In this document: positions 1-8,241 of the stretch, piece by piece
Layout: the number at the start of each line of letters is the position of its first letter
Numbering within the stretch: position 1 is the stretch's first letter
Source: Clostridium aminobutyricum
GTDB taxonomy: Bacteria; Bacillota; Clostridia; Peptostreptococcales; Anaerovoracaceae
NCBI RefSeq assembly: GCF_017255415.1
Contig: NZ_JAFJZZ010000007.1
Location: forward strand, 1-64,000
Direction of reading: 5' to 3'
DNA length: 64,000 bases
Notes under the pieces: generated by a model
Seen by the model: only the letters and a program-made list of their open reading frames with translations
Told to the model about the DNA's origin: nothing
Databases searched by the model: none
Made by a program: the position numbers and the translations under genes

Positions 1-97
1 TAATTTTCCATACTATGAAGTTTTCAAGGTTCATGCCGCGCTCGTTATTCACTTGCGACAGCTATATTAGAATAGCAAAGCTTGTACGGATTGTCAA
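1..97 (-). promoter_or_regulatory. rRNA-operon-type promoter and leader (runs off left edge)
   Basis: On the minus strand TTGACA (92-97) is followed after exactly 17 bases by TATTCT (69-74), so transcription would start near 62 and leave the window at base 1. The transcribed leader contains CCTTGAAAACT close to the edge, a phrase typical of the boxA-like region ahead of Firmicutes 16S rRNA genes. No rRNA sequence is inside the window, so the downstream gene is inferred. Confidence 0.5.
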
Positions 98-148
98 TAC
101 CTTTTATAAACTTTTTTTACCTTTTCTTAATATTTTTTTAATATTGCC

Positions 149-1363
149 TTAACATTTTGTCGAAGCATCATATTTATGAAGGCCGGAGGCCATATACAGG
201 ATGACTCCTATTAAGTTAAATGCTGCGAAGAACAGATATACCGTGCTGGCTCCATATCGGTCTAAAATCACGCCTCCCGCATATTGACACAAAATAGCAC
301 TGCAGTTTGAACAAATGGCATGATAAATGGATACCGCTATTCCTAAGATATGAGGTTTAACAATAATTCCGATTTCTTTCACTATCTCCACAAGGATGAT
401 ACCGTTGACAATACCTTGCGCAAAACAGGTAGCGATCAACATCCAATACGCCGGACTGGTACTATACCAAAAATAACGAAGAGCAGATATAGCCATCGCA
501 ATGACAATCATCTTTTCTAAAGAAATAACCCGTTCTATTTTCTCTACAAATGCCATCATCAGCGCTTCGCTTCCTACCATGAGCAAAAAGGTAACCCCCA
601 CTCCTGCAAGTGTTCCCCCTGCTTCTATATATAAGAAACTAAAATATGTATTGTTTGCTACGTTTGTACCCCCTACAAAAAAAGTACATATTAACAATAA
701 CATATAATGCTTATTGCTCAGTAATTCGCTGTACGCCTTTTTGTTTTTCAAGATCCCTTTTTCAGTATTTTCAATATCTTGCTGAATCCCACCGCTTTCA
801 TGGTGGGCACACGCATATAAGTCATGGGCACACTTGCCTTTTCCCATGAATCCATAAAGGGCAAATATGGCCATCATAAATGCAATGCAAAACATAGGGA
901 AAATAACACTGCTGCCCCATTCAGTCGCAAGTTTTCCCGCAAAAAAAACAGCAAGCGCATAACCGATCGCTCCCCATTTCCTAACTTGGCCAAATGGTTG
1001 TTGATTTTCTAACGTCATAGCATCCAAAAGAGGCAGTGTTGCTGATTGAAAGAAATATACGAATCCAAATACCAGTAAAAAAATCATATATTGGCGGACT
1101 TCCATAAGCAATAATCCGGTTACACCTGCCATCAGAAAAACGACGGCAACTACTTTTCTCTTATTAGGGCTATGATTATAGATATTCCCCCAAAATGTAA
1201 TAGCAAATATAGAGACAAAAGTCCCCGTCGCAGTGACACTGCCAATTTGTGTACCTGAAAATCCGATTCCTTTTAAATATTGCCCGATCAACGGGGCCAA
1301 GACGCCCATGGCACCGTATACTAGCGTGAAAAGCAGAACGTGCCCATAATACTCTTTTTTCAT
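149..1363 (-). CDS. MFS transporter
   Basis: A 404-residue polytopic membrane protein with about 12 hydrophobic segments. It is of the major facilitator type related to the LacY/phenylpropionate-permease-like group, judged from overall hydrophobic pattern and the N-terminal GxxxPLIGQYLKGIGFSGTQIG segment. The reading frame opens with a TTG four codons earlier, but the ATG at 1363 is preceded by GGAGG at good spacing and is taken as the start. A short cytoplasmic, Cys/His-containing loop (around residues 178-195) lies between the two halves. It stands alone upstream of the rRNA-type promoter. The substrate cannot be told from the sequence. Confidence 0.75.
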   Translation of the reverse strand: MKKEYYGHVLLFTLVYGAMGVLAPLIGQYLKGIGFSGTQIGSVTATGTFVSIFAITFWGNIYNHSPNKRKVVAVVFLMAGVTGLLLMEVRQYMIFLLVFGFVYFFQSATLPLLDAMTLENQQPFGQVRKWGAIGYALAVFFAGKLATEWGSSVIFPMFCIAFMMAIFALYGFMGKGKCAHDLYACAHHESGGIQQDIENTEKGILKNKKAYSELLSNKHYMLLLICTFFVGGTNVANNTYFSFLYIEAGGTLAGVGVTFLLMVGSEALMMAFVEKIERVISLEKMIVIAMAISALRYFWYSTSPAYWMLIATCFAQGIVNGIILVEIVKEIGIIVKPHILGIAVSIYHAICSNCSAILCQYAGGVILDRYGASTVYLFFAAFNLIGVILYMASGLHKYDASTKC

Positions 1364-1481
1364 TGTTTCCTCCAAGTTTCGTAAACGTATTAAGTATAAC
1401 AGACTAAATATTGGTACACAATAGAGAGGACTTGAATAGCAGGGCGGTATTTTTATTGCCTGAATCTTAGGAGGTACGTCA

Positions 1482-2186
1482 TTGAGTATTATTTTAATTC
1501 GAACGGCTATTTTATATTTACTTGTTCTATTAGCCTTACGTATTATGGGAAAATCCGAACTTTCAAAACTATCCCCATTTCAAATTGTAGTGCTTTTTAT
1601 GGTCGCGGAGTTAGCCACATTATCCATAGAGGATACTAATTTGTCTGTTATAAGCGGTGTTTCTGCTATTTTTACTGTTATCTTTCTTGAAATTTTTCTT
1701 TCCTATTTGTCTTTGAAATTCGAATGGTTCAAGAATTTAATTAACGGTAAGCCAACCATCATAATAGAAGACGGAAAAATCAATGAAGATGAACTGAAAA
1801 AGCTTCGTATCAATATTAATGATTTATTTGAACAGCTAAGACTTAAAAATGCTCCTTCATTAAGTGATGTATCCTATGCGGTAATGGAATCAAACGGTGA
1901 CCTCTCGGTTATTACAAAACCGGAGAAGAGGCCATTAACACCTAGTGATATGGGAATTATAAAGTCCAAAGAAGTCATGCCTCTCATCGTTATATGCGAT
2001 GGAGCTTTATATCCAAGCAGTTTGGAACGATTAGGATGGAATGAAGATTACCTCCATTCCCTGTTGGACCCATTGAATATTTTTTCATTCAAAGATGTGC
2101 TCCTTGCATTTAGTGATGAACAAAAGACTTTGCATGTTTACGAAGCCTCTCAAGATGGTAAAATAGCGGTGGAGGTAGTCGTATGA
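1482..2186 (+). CDS. DUF421 (YetF/YcaP-like) membrane protein
   Basis: A 234-residue protein: three N-terminal membrane segments (about residues 5-22, 33-50 and 57-78), then a cytoplasmic domain opening with KPTIIIEDGKI (90-100), the hallmark of the DUF421/YetF family. It starts with TTG, supported by AGGAGG at 1469-1474. The stop overlaps the next gene by four bases (ATGA), so the two are translationally coupled. Family members in spore formers occur with DUF4363 partners and some affect spore or envelope properties; the biochemical role is not established. Confidence 0.85.
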   Translation: MSIILIRTAILYLLVLLALRIMGKSELSKLSPFQIVVLFMVAELATLSIEDTNLSVISGVSAIFTVIFLEIFLSYLSLKFEWFKNLINGKPTIIIEDGKINEDELKKLRININDLFEQLRLKNAPSLSDVSYAVMESNGDLSVITKPEKRPLTPSDMGIIKSKEVMPLIVICDGALYPSSLERLGWNEDYLHSLLDPLNIFSFKDVLLAFSDEQKTLHVYEASQDGKIAVEVVV

Positions 2187-2566
2187 GATCATTAGTTGTA
2201 TCTTTTCTTTGTTTGGTTTTATTGATCGGTACTTGGGCGGTTTACAGCGATTACTCAGACAAAAAAATTCATACTTATATTAACGATATTGAAAATGGAA
2301 TTCTTTTAGATGTAACGTCAGATAATTGGCCGCAAGCAGAAGATAAATTTAATACGTTAGAAGACAGCTGGCACCAATATAAATCTATCGCGTGTTTCTT
2401 TTTTAGTACGGACAAAATCAATGAAGCTGATTATTCCATAGCCAAAATCAAATATTACATCAAAGCGGAAGATGGATCGAATGCTTCCGGCGAATTATCT
2501 TGTTTAAAAGAGCAATTGAAGTTTTTGCATGAAAATGAGAGTATTACGCTTCAGAATATCTTTTAA
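2183..2566 (+). CDS. DUF4363 family protein
   Basis: A 127-residue protein with an N-terminal hydrophobic anchor or signal (about residues 4-21), followed by a hydrophilic, probably helical extracytoplasmic domain with a tryptophan-rich stretch (NWPQAE, SWHQYK). Its length and its overlap with the upstream DUF421 gene match the common DUF421-DUF4363 pair of Clostridia. Function is unknown; the pairing suggests an envelope complex with the DUF421 partner. Confidence 0.75.
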   Translation: MRSLVVSFLCLVLLIGTWAVYSDYSDKKIHTYINDIENGILLDVTSDNWPQAEDKFNTLEDSWHQYKSIACFFFSTDKINEADYSIAKIKYYIKAEDGSNASGELSCLKEQLKFLHENESITLQNIF

Positions 2567-2606
2567 TCATTGTTCTTTTGATCCTAAATATCTGTCATAA
2601 TATTTA

Positions 2607-2635
2607 TTGCATATCGAATGGAGTTGTGCTAGTAT
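2607..2635 (+). promoter_or_regulatory. sigma-A promoter for folT
   Basis: TTGCAT (2607-2612), a 17-base spacer and TAGTAT (2630-2635) place the transcription start about 2642, a few bases before the first strand of the riboswitch aptamer. Confidence 0.6.
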
Positions 2636-2646
2636 TGTGATACAAA

Positions 2647-2823
2647 AGTAGAGTAAATATTGTGCGTTAAGTGTCATAGGATGGGATGTTGCCTATGAAC
2701 GAAAAACAACAAGAAATTTGTTGCTTGCGGTACAATATTGCGTCCGCTACTACATAAAGAGGTAAATCACTCTTTTCTCTTTCATGTAGTTCACTACTTA
2801 ATATTAGAGAAAGGAGTTTTTTT
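2647..2823 (+). promoter_or_regulatory. Tetrahydrofolate (THF) riboswitch with antiterminator and terminator
   Basis: The aptamer (2647-2751) has the conserved THF segments in order: GCGTTAAGTG, GATGGGATGTTGCC, GAACGAA, GCGGT and GCGTCCGCTACT. It is closed by AGTAG (2647-2651) and CTACT (2747-2751). Downstream, 2749-2761 can pair with 2777-2790 over 13 base pairs with one bulged C (antiterminator). Alternatively 2769-2780 pairs with 2806-2817 over 12 base pairs with one G-U, followed by seven Ts (terminator that also hides the AAAGGAG ribosome site). The antiterminator and the aptamer closing stem share 2749-2751, so ligand binding should favour termination. Confidence 0.9.
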
Positions 2824-3324
2824 ATGCGCAATGACTCACAATTAAAACGATTGGTTATTATCGGTCTGTTTATCGCAATGGAAATTATTCTGACGAGGTT
2901 TTGTTCAATCAGTACCCCTATTGTAAGAATAGGTTTTGGTTTCCTTCCGGTTGCTATGCTAAGTATCCTATATGGGCCGATTTGGGCAGGGATTGCATAC
3001 GCTTTAGGAGATATTCTCGGCATGATGATTTTCCCTTCAGGGCCGTATTTCCCAGGATTTACGTTAACCGCTTTTCTAACCGGCATAACTTTCGGATTAC
3101 TCCTGTATAAAAAACCTATCACCTGGAAACGTGCCTTTATAGCGGCATTCATCGTGTGCGGTGTATGGAACCTGCTGCTGGATACCTACTGGATATACAT
3201 ACTTACCGGAAAAGGGATTATAGCCTTACTTCCTGCCAGACTGATTAAAGTAGCGTTTGCCATACCGACTCAGACCATTCTAATTCCTCTGGTATGGAAT
3301 AAATGTTTGAAAAAAATAAAATAA
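2824..3324 (+). CDS. folT: ECF transporter S component, folate type
   Basis: A 166-residue membrane protein with about six hydrophobic segments, the size and profile of S components of energy-coupling-factor transporters, which dock on a shared EcfAAT module. A basic/polar N-terminus (about 12 residues) precedes the first segment, and a GPIWAGIAYALGD segment lies in the middle. Folate specificity is inferred mainly from the THF riboswitch in its leader. The ATPase and T subunits are not adjacent, as expected for group II ECF systems. The ribosome site AAAGGAG lies inside the riboswitch terminator stem. Confidence 0.85.
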   Translation: MRNDSQLKRLVIIGLFIAMEIILTRFCSISTPIVRIGFGFLPVAMLSILYGPIWAGIAYALGDILGMMIFPSGPYFPGFTLTAFLTGITFGLLLYKKPITWKRAFIAAFIVCGVWNLLLDTYWIYILTGKGIIALLPARLIKVAFAIPTQTILIPLVWNKCLKKIK

Positions 3325-3336
3325 GAACTCATTGTA

Positions 3337-3370
3337 GAAAGGCCTTGTCTCCCACAGGGCCTTTCTTTTA
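3337..3370 (+). terminator. Terminator after folT
   Basis: A 12-bp stem (3337-3348 with 3354-3365, one G-U pair) and a 5-base loop, followed by a T-rich tail, 13 bases after the folT stop. Confidence 0.8.
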
Positions 3371-3378
3371 TGACATAA

Positions 3379-3420
3379 TAAAAAGAGCTGCTCGAAATAT
3401 TTTTTGAAACAGCTCTTTTA
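3379..3420 (-). terminator. Terminator after rqcP
   Basis: AAAAGAGCTG pairs with CAGCTCTTTT (3381-3390 with 3410-3419), and a T-run follows on the minus strand, just beyond the rqcP stop. The loop can form a weak inner stem. Confidence 0.7.
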
Positions 3421-3423
3421 ACT

Positions 3424-3666
3424 CTATTGAATAATTTCATACATAGTTGCAGCATCTTCTTTCTTGCAAGATTCAGAAAGCACCAGTACCTTCGCTTTAA
3501 TGGAACTATTTCCGAATTGTATATGAATCACATCGCCTACCTTTACCTCGCTGCCGGCTTTTGCAACTTTATCATTAATAGTGATTCGCTCTTGGTCGCA
3601 AGCCTCCTTCGCAACAGTGCGTCTTTTAATCAATCTTGAATTTTTTAAAAATTTGTCTATTCGCAT
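3424..3666 (-). CDS. rqcP: S4-domain RNA-binding protein RqcP
   Basis: An 80-residue S4-fold protein (MRIDKFLKNSRLIKRR at the N-terminus, then the ITINDKVAKAGSEVKVGD hairpin). This matches the RqcP/YabO family, which with RqcH adds alanine tails to peptides on stalled 50S subunits. The frame opens 11 codons earlier, but the ATG at 3666 has AGAGGT at good spacing. It lies downstream of hup, mazG and the spoVB-like gene as in other Firmicutes. The usual next genes yabP, yabQ and divIC are absent here. Confidence 0.9.
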   Translation of the reverse strand: MRIDKFLKNSRLIKRRTVAKEACDQERITINDKVAKAGSEVKVGDVIHIQFGNSSIKAKVLVLSESCKKEDAATMYEIIQ

Positions 3667-3709
3667 ACTACCTCTTTCAGTGGAAGAATTCCCTTCCATC
3701 TAAACTGAA

Positions 3710-3788
3710 AAATTGCACTCTAGCTAAAGCTAGGCAATTTCTGTATGGCACCTACCAGACCTTTGTTTGCGCAAATGAGGTTAGGTGC
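3710..3788. other. Structured hup-rqcP intergenic region
   Basis: Two consecutive dyads: AAATTGC (3710-3716) with GCAATTT (3734-3740) around an inner CTAGC-TAAA-GCTAG stem, and GCACCTA (3748-3754) with TAGGTGC (3782-3788) around ACCT/AGGT and the palindrome TTTGCGCAAA. Neither is followed by a clean T-run in the direction of rqcP. They could be an attenuator, a processing site or a protein-binding element in the rqcP leader; no known family was recognised. Confidence 0.4.
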
Positions 3789-3792
3789 GTAA

Positions 3793-3822
3793 AGAAAAAA
3801 AAGGTAACCAAAAGGCTACCTT
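3793..3822 (-). terminator. Terminator after hup
   Basis: AGGTAGCC and GGTTACCT form an 8-bp stem with a 4-base loop (3802-3821), followed on the minus strand by a run of Ts, about 20 bases after the hup stop. Confidence 0.75.
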
Positions 3823-3841
3823 TATTATTTCATTTTTAAGC

Positions 3842-4120
3842 TTATTTGTTAACAGCGTCTTTTAAAGCTTTTCCTGCTTTAAATACAGGCGCTTTTGCAG
3901 CCTCGATCTTAATGATTTCGCCAGGTTTTCTAGGGTTTCTGCCCTGTCTTGCTTTTCTCTGACGAGTTTCGAATGTACCAAATCCGATCAACTGTACCTT
4001 CTCACCCTTAACCAATGCTTCTTCTACGCTTGCAACAAATGCATTTACTGCAACTTCAGCATCTTTCTTTGTAAAACCTGTCTTCTCTGCTACGCTAGCA
4101 ACCAATTCCGCCTTATTCAT
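3842..4120 (-). CDS. hup: HU family DNA-binding protein
   Basis: A 92-residue histone-like protein. It has the N-terminal helical dimerisation region (residues 1-40), the GFGTFE turn (46-51) and the flexible DNA-binding arm with the intercalating proline in GRNPRKPGE (P63). Length and sequence are fully typical, and it would coat and bend the chromosome as a homodimer. AAGGAGG precedes the start. It sits between mazG and rqcP, a common clostridial arrangement, and has its own terminator. Confidence 0.97.
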   Translation of the reverse strand: MNKAELVASVAEKTGFTKKDAEVAVNAFVASVEEALVKGEKVQLIGFGTFETRQRKARQGRNPRKPGEIIKIEAAKAPVFKAGKALKDAVNK

Positions 4121-4174
4121 GAATAAAAACCTCCTTAAAAATATAAACCTGACTAAAAATAATTGTGAAACACT

Positions 4175-5038
4175 CTACTTCCCCGTTTCTCTCTCAAGAA
4201 TTTTTGCCTCTTCCCATAGCTTGTCCATTTCGCTTAGAGTCATATTCTCCAAGAGTAACCCCTTTGCAACTGCAACATTTTCAATATGAGCAAATCTTCT
4301 AATAAATTTCTCAGAAGTAGAATTTAACGCTTCTTCCGGATCTACTTTCAGAAATCTGGCAACATTTACTACAGAAAAAAGTAAATCACCTAACTCTGCA
4401 ATAATACTGTCCCGATCTTCCGTTTTATAAACCTCCAACAGTTCTTCAGTCTCTTCTTTTATTTTGTGAAAAGCGCACGACACATCATCCCAATCAAATC
4501 CTACCTCAGCAGCCCTCGCTTGAACCTTATAACTTCTTGTTAAAGCAGGTAATGCTTTCGGCACATCTGTGAGTCTTGATTTACCATTTGCTTTTCCCTT
4601 CTCTTTTCTTTTCACATTTTCCCATTTTTCAAGGGCGTTGTCAATAGTTTTAGCCGTTTCTTTGAAAAAAACATGAGGATGACGACGAAGCATTTTTTCA
4701 CATTCACGATTGGTTACAGAAACAAAATCAAAATGCTTTTGCTCTGCACCCAAACCGCTATGAAATATCACTTGAAGAAGCACATCACCAAGCTCTTCCT
4801 CTAAGTTGTCTTGATCCTCGTTGTTTATCGCTTCCACTACTTCGTATGCCTCTTCTATCATGCATTTCCGGAGACTTTTATGCGTTTGTACTTTATCCCA
4901 CGGGCATTCCCTGCGCAAGATATGGATGATCTTTATTAACCTCGCTATGGCTTCTTCCGAAGTCCCAGCTTTTATATAAAGATCGGCATACTCTTCTAAA
5001 ACTTGTTCTTTTAGTTCATCTTTCATTTTTTTACCCAT
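4175..5038 (-). CDS. mazG: MazG nucleoside triphosphate pyrophosphohydrolase
   Basis: About 287 residues with two tandem MazG domains. The first carries CPWDKVQTH, EEAYE and EEELGD, and the second carries KEETEE and AELGD: the acidic Mg-binding helices that cleave (d)NTPs to monophosphates and pyrophosphate. Unlike Bacillus YabN there is no N-terminal tetrapyrrole-methylase domain, so it has the E. coli architecture. Start choice is uncertain: GTG at 5044, ATG at 5038 and ATG at 5026 are in frame and none has a strong ribosome site. It lies 27 bases after the flippase gene and is probably cotranscribed. Confidence 0.93.
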   Translation of the reverse strand: MGKKMKDELKEQVLEEYADLYIKAGTSEEAIARLIKIIHILRRECPWDKVQTHKSLRKCMIEEAYEVVEAINNEDQDNLEEELGDVLLQVIFHSGLGAEQKHFDFVSVTNRECEKMLRRHPHVFFKETAKTIDNALEKWENVKRKEKGKANGKSRLTDVPKALPALTRSYKVQARAAEVGFDWDDVSCAFHKIKEETEELLEVYKTEDRDSIIAELGDLLFSVVNVARFLKVDPEEALNSTSEKFIRRFAHIENVAVAKGLLLENMTLSEMDKLWEEAKILERETGK

Positions 5039-5065
5039 TACCACTTGTTCTATTCATTTTATTTC

Positions 5066-6664
5066 TTACCGTTTAAACTTATCTGCCATTCGAATCATCG
5101 TCTTCCCTTTCGGTAAACGCTCGATTTCATCTTTCTTGATTGCTTTTGTTATAAAGAGCATGATGCAATAAACCATAGCTGCTATTCCGATTGCTATAAT
5201 TGTCGCCATCGCATTCCCCATGATACCAAACAGAATTCGGTGGGTGATCCATGCTCCTGCCGACATCGCAAGCGCAGCAATAAAAGGTTTTATATAGGTA
5301 AGCATTAAGTCAAATTTTGCCCCCGTGTATTTTTTAACCGCCACGACATTTAAGGTTGCGGCTATAATATACGCGGCAACAGTCCCTATGGCAGCTCCTT
5401 TTATATTGATTGCCTCTACACCGGTTAAGGTATACGTAATAATGACCTTCGCAATAGCACCGATCAATAAATTCCTTACCGGAATCATTTGTTGTCCGAT
5501 ACCTTGTAATACGCCGGTTAACGTCTGAACGGTAGAAAGGAAAATAACACCGGCGGCCATGATAAAGAGGCAAGGAGCAGCACTTATTGCGCTTTGTTTT
5601 TGCATTGGATATAAAAGCAACATAATCGGCTCCGCTAGAGTCATTAGTCCAAAAGCACACGGAAGGCCTATAATAATAGACATTCTCAGTCCCACTTGAA
5701 CGTTTTCTCTAAGAAAAGTCATGTCTTTCTGTCTGTATGCAGCAGCCACTGCCGGAACTAAACTCATAGCCACTGCCTGGGTCAATACCTGCGGGAAATT
5801 GATAAGGGGACCTGCCATTCCCGTCAGCTGCCCATACATGCTGTTAGCAGCCTTATAAGTCCAGCCGGTTTCCTGCAATCTGCGCATAACGATACCAACA
5901 TCTATTGCATTCATAATAGGCATGATCGCTGCTCCAATGGTTACAGGAATAGCGATGATAAATATTTTTACTAAAATCGTACTGCTTTTTTCACTCTGAT
6001 GCCGCTTGGTTCGTTCAATATTTGCTTCAAGCTTTCCTCTCTTATATAGATAAATGGCAACCACTGTAATTAACCCGCCAACGGCTCCTGCTGTAGCGCC
6101 AAATGAGGCGCCTGCCGCCGCAAGATCACGTCCGTACTTAATCAGAAAATAAGCGAGAAAAAGCCCTGCTACTACTCGAAAGAACTGCTCGATTACTTGT
6201 GATGCCGCGGTTGGCTTCATATCTTGCATGCCTTGAAAATATCCTCTGTACGCCGCCTGCATCGGTACAAACAGCAAGGCCGGAGCAATTGCCATCATGG
6301 CAAATTTAGCTCCTGGGTTGCCCATCGCTCCTACTAACAGATCTGCACCGAAAAAACAAATCGAAGCAGAGGTTATTCCTATTATAAATAGCAAGATAAA
6401 TGAAACCCGAAAGACTTTATGAGCTTCAGAATATTCATCTACTGCTATACGTTCCGATACCATTCTGGATATAGCAATCGGAATGCCGGCTGTAGCTAAT
6501 GTCAAAAACAAAACATAAATGGGATAGGCCGTTTGATAGTAGCCCATTCCTTGATCGCCGATTAAATTTGCTAGAGGTATCCTGAAAAATGCCCCTAGCA
6601 CTTTTATAATTATCCCTGCAATCCCTAAAATCACAGCTCCTTGTATAAAGGATTTCCTAGCCAT
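5066..6664 (-). CDS. SpoVB/YabM-like polysaccharide flippase (MOP superfamily)
   Basis: A 532-residue protein with about 14 membrane segments, beginning with a basic N-terminus and a glycine-rich first helix (GIAGIIIKVLGAFFRIPLAN), typical of the SpoVB/MurJ/polysaccharide-synthesis branch of the MOP flippases. In the Bacillus yabM position (next to mazG and rqcP) the homologue belongs to this family. The likely role is flipping a lipid-linked envelope or cortex precursor; the substrate is not determinable. The start has AGGAGA upstream. Confidence 0.85.
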   Translation of the reverse strand: MARKSFIQGAVILGIAGIIIKVLGAFFRIPLANLIGDQGMGYYQTAYPIYVLFLTLATAGIPIAISRMVSERIAVDEYSEAHKVFRVSFILLFIIGITSASICFFGADLLVGAMGNPGAKFAMMAIAPALLFVPMQAAYRGYFQGMQDMKPTAASQVIEQFFRVVAGLFLAYFLIKYGRDLAAAGASFGATAGAVGGLITVVAIYLYKRGKLEANIERTKRHQSEKSSTILVKIFIIAIPVTIGAAIMPIMNAIDVGIVMRRLQETGWTYKAANSMYGQLTGMAGPLINFPQVLTQAVAMSLVPAVAAAYRQKDMTFLRENVQVGLRMSIIIGLPCAFGLMTLAEPIMLLLYPMQKQSAISAAPCLFIMAAGVIFLSTVQTLTGVLQGIGQQMIPVRNLLIGAIAKVIITYTLTGVEAINIKGAAIGTVAAYIIAATLNVVAVKKYTGAKFDLMLTYIKPFIAALAMSAGAWITHRILFGIMGNAMATIIAIGIAAMVYCIMLFITKAIKKDEIERLPKGKTMIRMADKFKR

Positions 6665-6732
6665 TATTCTCTCCTAAGATTTAAATTTTAGCATCAAATA
6701 CAAAAGATGTCTCCTCCTACTATAAAAGGCCT

Positions 6733-8022
6733 TTACAGCATTGCTAAAATCTTTTGAGTTGCATGATTGGTTTCAAAGATCGTCCTTTCAATATCTATCG
6801 TCATGTAGTCACCATTTTTATAAAGAACTTTTCCATCTACCATGGTTAAAATAATATCTCCGCCACAAGCTGAATATACAATATTATTGACCATTTGATG
6901 TACCGGTATAAAGTTCGGTCTCATAATATCCAGAACGATTAAATCGGCTTTGTATCCTACCGCCAATTTCCCGCAATTTTCTCTGCCTTGACCTTTCGCT
7001 CCTGCAATCGTTGCAGCGGTTAAGGTTTCAACAGGAGTAACGGCTGTGGGATCCTGATATTTTTCCTTAGAGGAAATCGCAAACACTTTCATCTCTTCAA
7101 TAAAATTCAAGCTGTTATTGCTGGATACACTATCGGTACCAATAGCAACGTTAATTCCTCTTCGAAGCAATTCAGGGACATTGCATACGCCGCTGGAAAG
7201 CTTTAAATTGCTGATCGGATTGCTTGCAACGGTTACTTCCTTCTGCTTTATGATATCCATATCTTCCGGTTCTACCCATACACAATGAGCCGCCGTAGTT
7301 TTATTATCCAAAACCCCAAGACGATTTAAATATTGAATTGGTGTCAGACCCTCTTGCCGTTTCTTGCATTCTTCATGTTCCAATTTGGTCTCAGACACAT
7401 GAACATGCATATTCGCACCGATGGATTTTGTATATTCAGCCATTTGATATACGGTTTTCGGATTTGAAGTATACTCCGCATGCAAACTCATATCAACTTT
7501 TATTCGGCCATTCGCTGCATTATGATAATTTTCATAAAGCGCTTTCATTTCTGAAAAACTCTCCAAATCATAGAGGCTTGCATCCGAAAAGTTTGTCACT
7601 CCCCTGCCTAAATTGTTTTTAGCACCGGATTCATCAATGGCCTTCACCATGTCTTCGCAGAAATAATACATGTCGGTTGTGGACACAATACCATAACGAA
7701 GAGATTCTGCCATGGCAAGCATCGTTCCCCAATAAACCGCATTTCCATCCAATTTCGCTTCAAAAGGAAAAATCCGTTGGTTTAACCAATCCTGCAACGC
7801 TAAATTTTCTCCATATCCTCTCAGCAAGGTCATTGGAGAATGGGCATGTGAATTATAAAAGCCGCTCATCAGGAGCTTGCCTTTCCCATCGTAACTCTCT
7901 CCGTAATCGCCTTGAGGATTCTCTTTACCAATATAGTCTATTTTATCGTTCTTTATACCAACGTACATGTTCTCTTCCAGTTGAAAATTCTCATTTAATA
8001 TAGATATATTTTTAAAAATCAT
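6733..8022 (-). CDS. Amidohydrolase, MTA/SAH deaminase type
   Basis: A 429-residue metal-dependent hydrolase of the 5'-methylthioadenosine/S-adenosylhomocysteine deaminase family. Counting from the ATG at 8022, the metal ligands are visible as NSHAH (H59, H61), HVHVSE (H208), AAHC (H246) and GTDSVSSNN (D297). The LLRGYGENLALQDWL segment is typical of the family. It would deaminate MTA, SAH or a related purine nucleoside in the methionine-salvage/SAM-recycling pathway. AGGAGG precedes the ATG; the frame opens 10 codons earlier without a ribosome site. It is inserted between the flippase gene and spoVT. Substrate specificity is not settled by sequence. Confidence 0.88.
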   Translation of the reverse strand: MIFKNISILNENFQLEENMYVGIKNDKIDYIGKENPQGDYGESYDGKGKLLMSGFYNSHAHSPMTLLRGYGENLALQDWLNQRIFPFEAKLDGNAVYWGTMLAMAESLRYGIVSTTDMYYFCEDMVKAIDESGAKNNLGRGVTNFSDASLYDLESFSEMKALYENYHNAANGRIKVDMSLHAEYTSNPKTVYQMAEYTKSIGANMHVHVSETKLEHEECKKRQEGLTPIQYLNRLGVLDNKTTAAHCVWVEPEDMDIIKQKEVTVASNPISNLKLSSGVCNVPELLRRGINVAIGTDSVSSNNSLNFIEEMKVFAISSKEKYQDPTAVTPVETLTAATIAGAKGQGRENCGKLAVGYKADLIVLDIMRPNFIPVHQMVNNIVYSACGGDIILTMVDGKVLYKNGDYMTIDIERTIFETNHATQKILAML

Positions 8023-8241
8023 ATCAAAACCTCCTAAAGTTATTTTCACCACAGATATTTAAGTATATCACAAAATGTTCTATATGCACATATTTTTACC
8101 TTCTTATTTTCCATGTTTTGTTATAAGCAAATTTTAATTGTCTAGTATAAATCTTCCTATATTACAAACAATATGAAAGTAAAAAAAACAGCAGGAAGAA
8201 TACACCTTGCAGCTAATCAATCATTTAGGAGGAATCATTAT

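Noticed and set aside
2667-3152. 161-codon open frame on the minus strand
   Set aside because: It is antisense to folT and the THF riboswitch, has no ribosome site and reads as low-quality protein; the plus strand is fully explained.
3748-3788. Hairpin considered as a tRNA or known riboswitch
   Set aside because: No anticodon or T-loop features and no conserved riboswitch segments.
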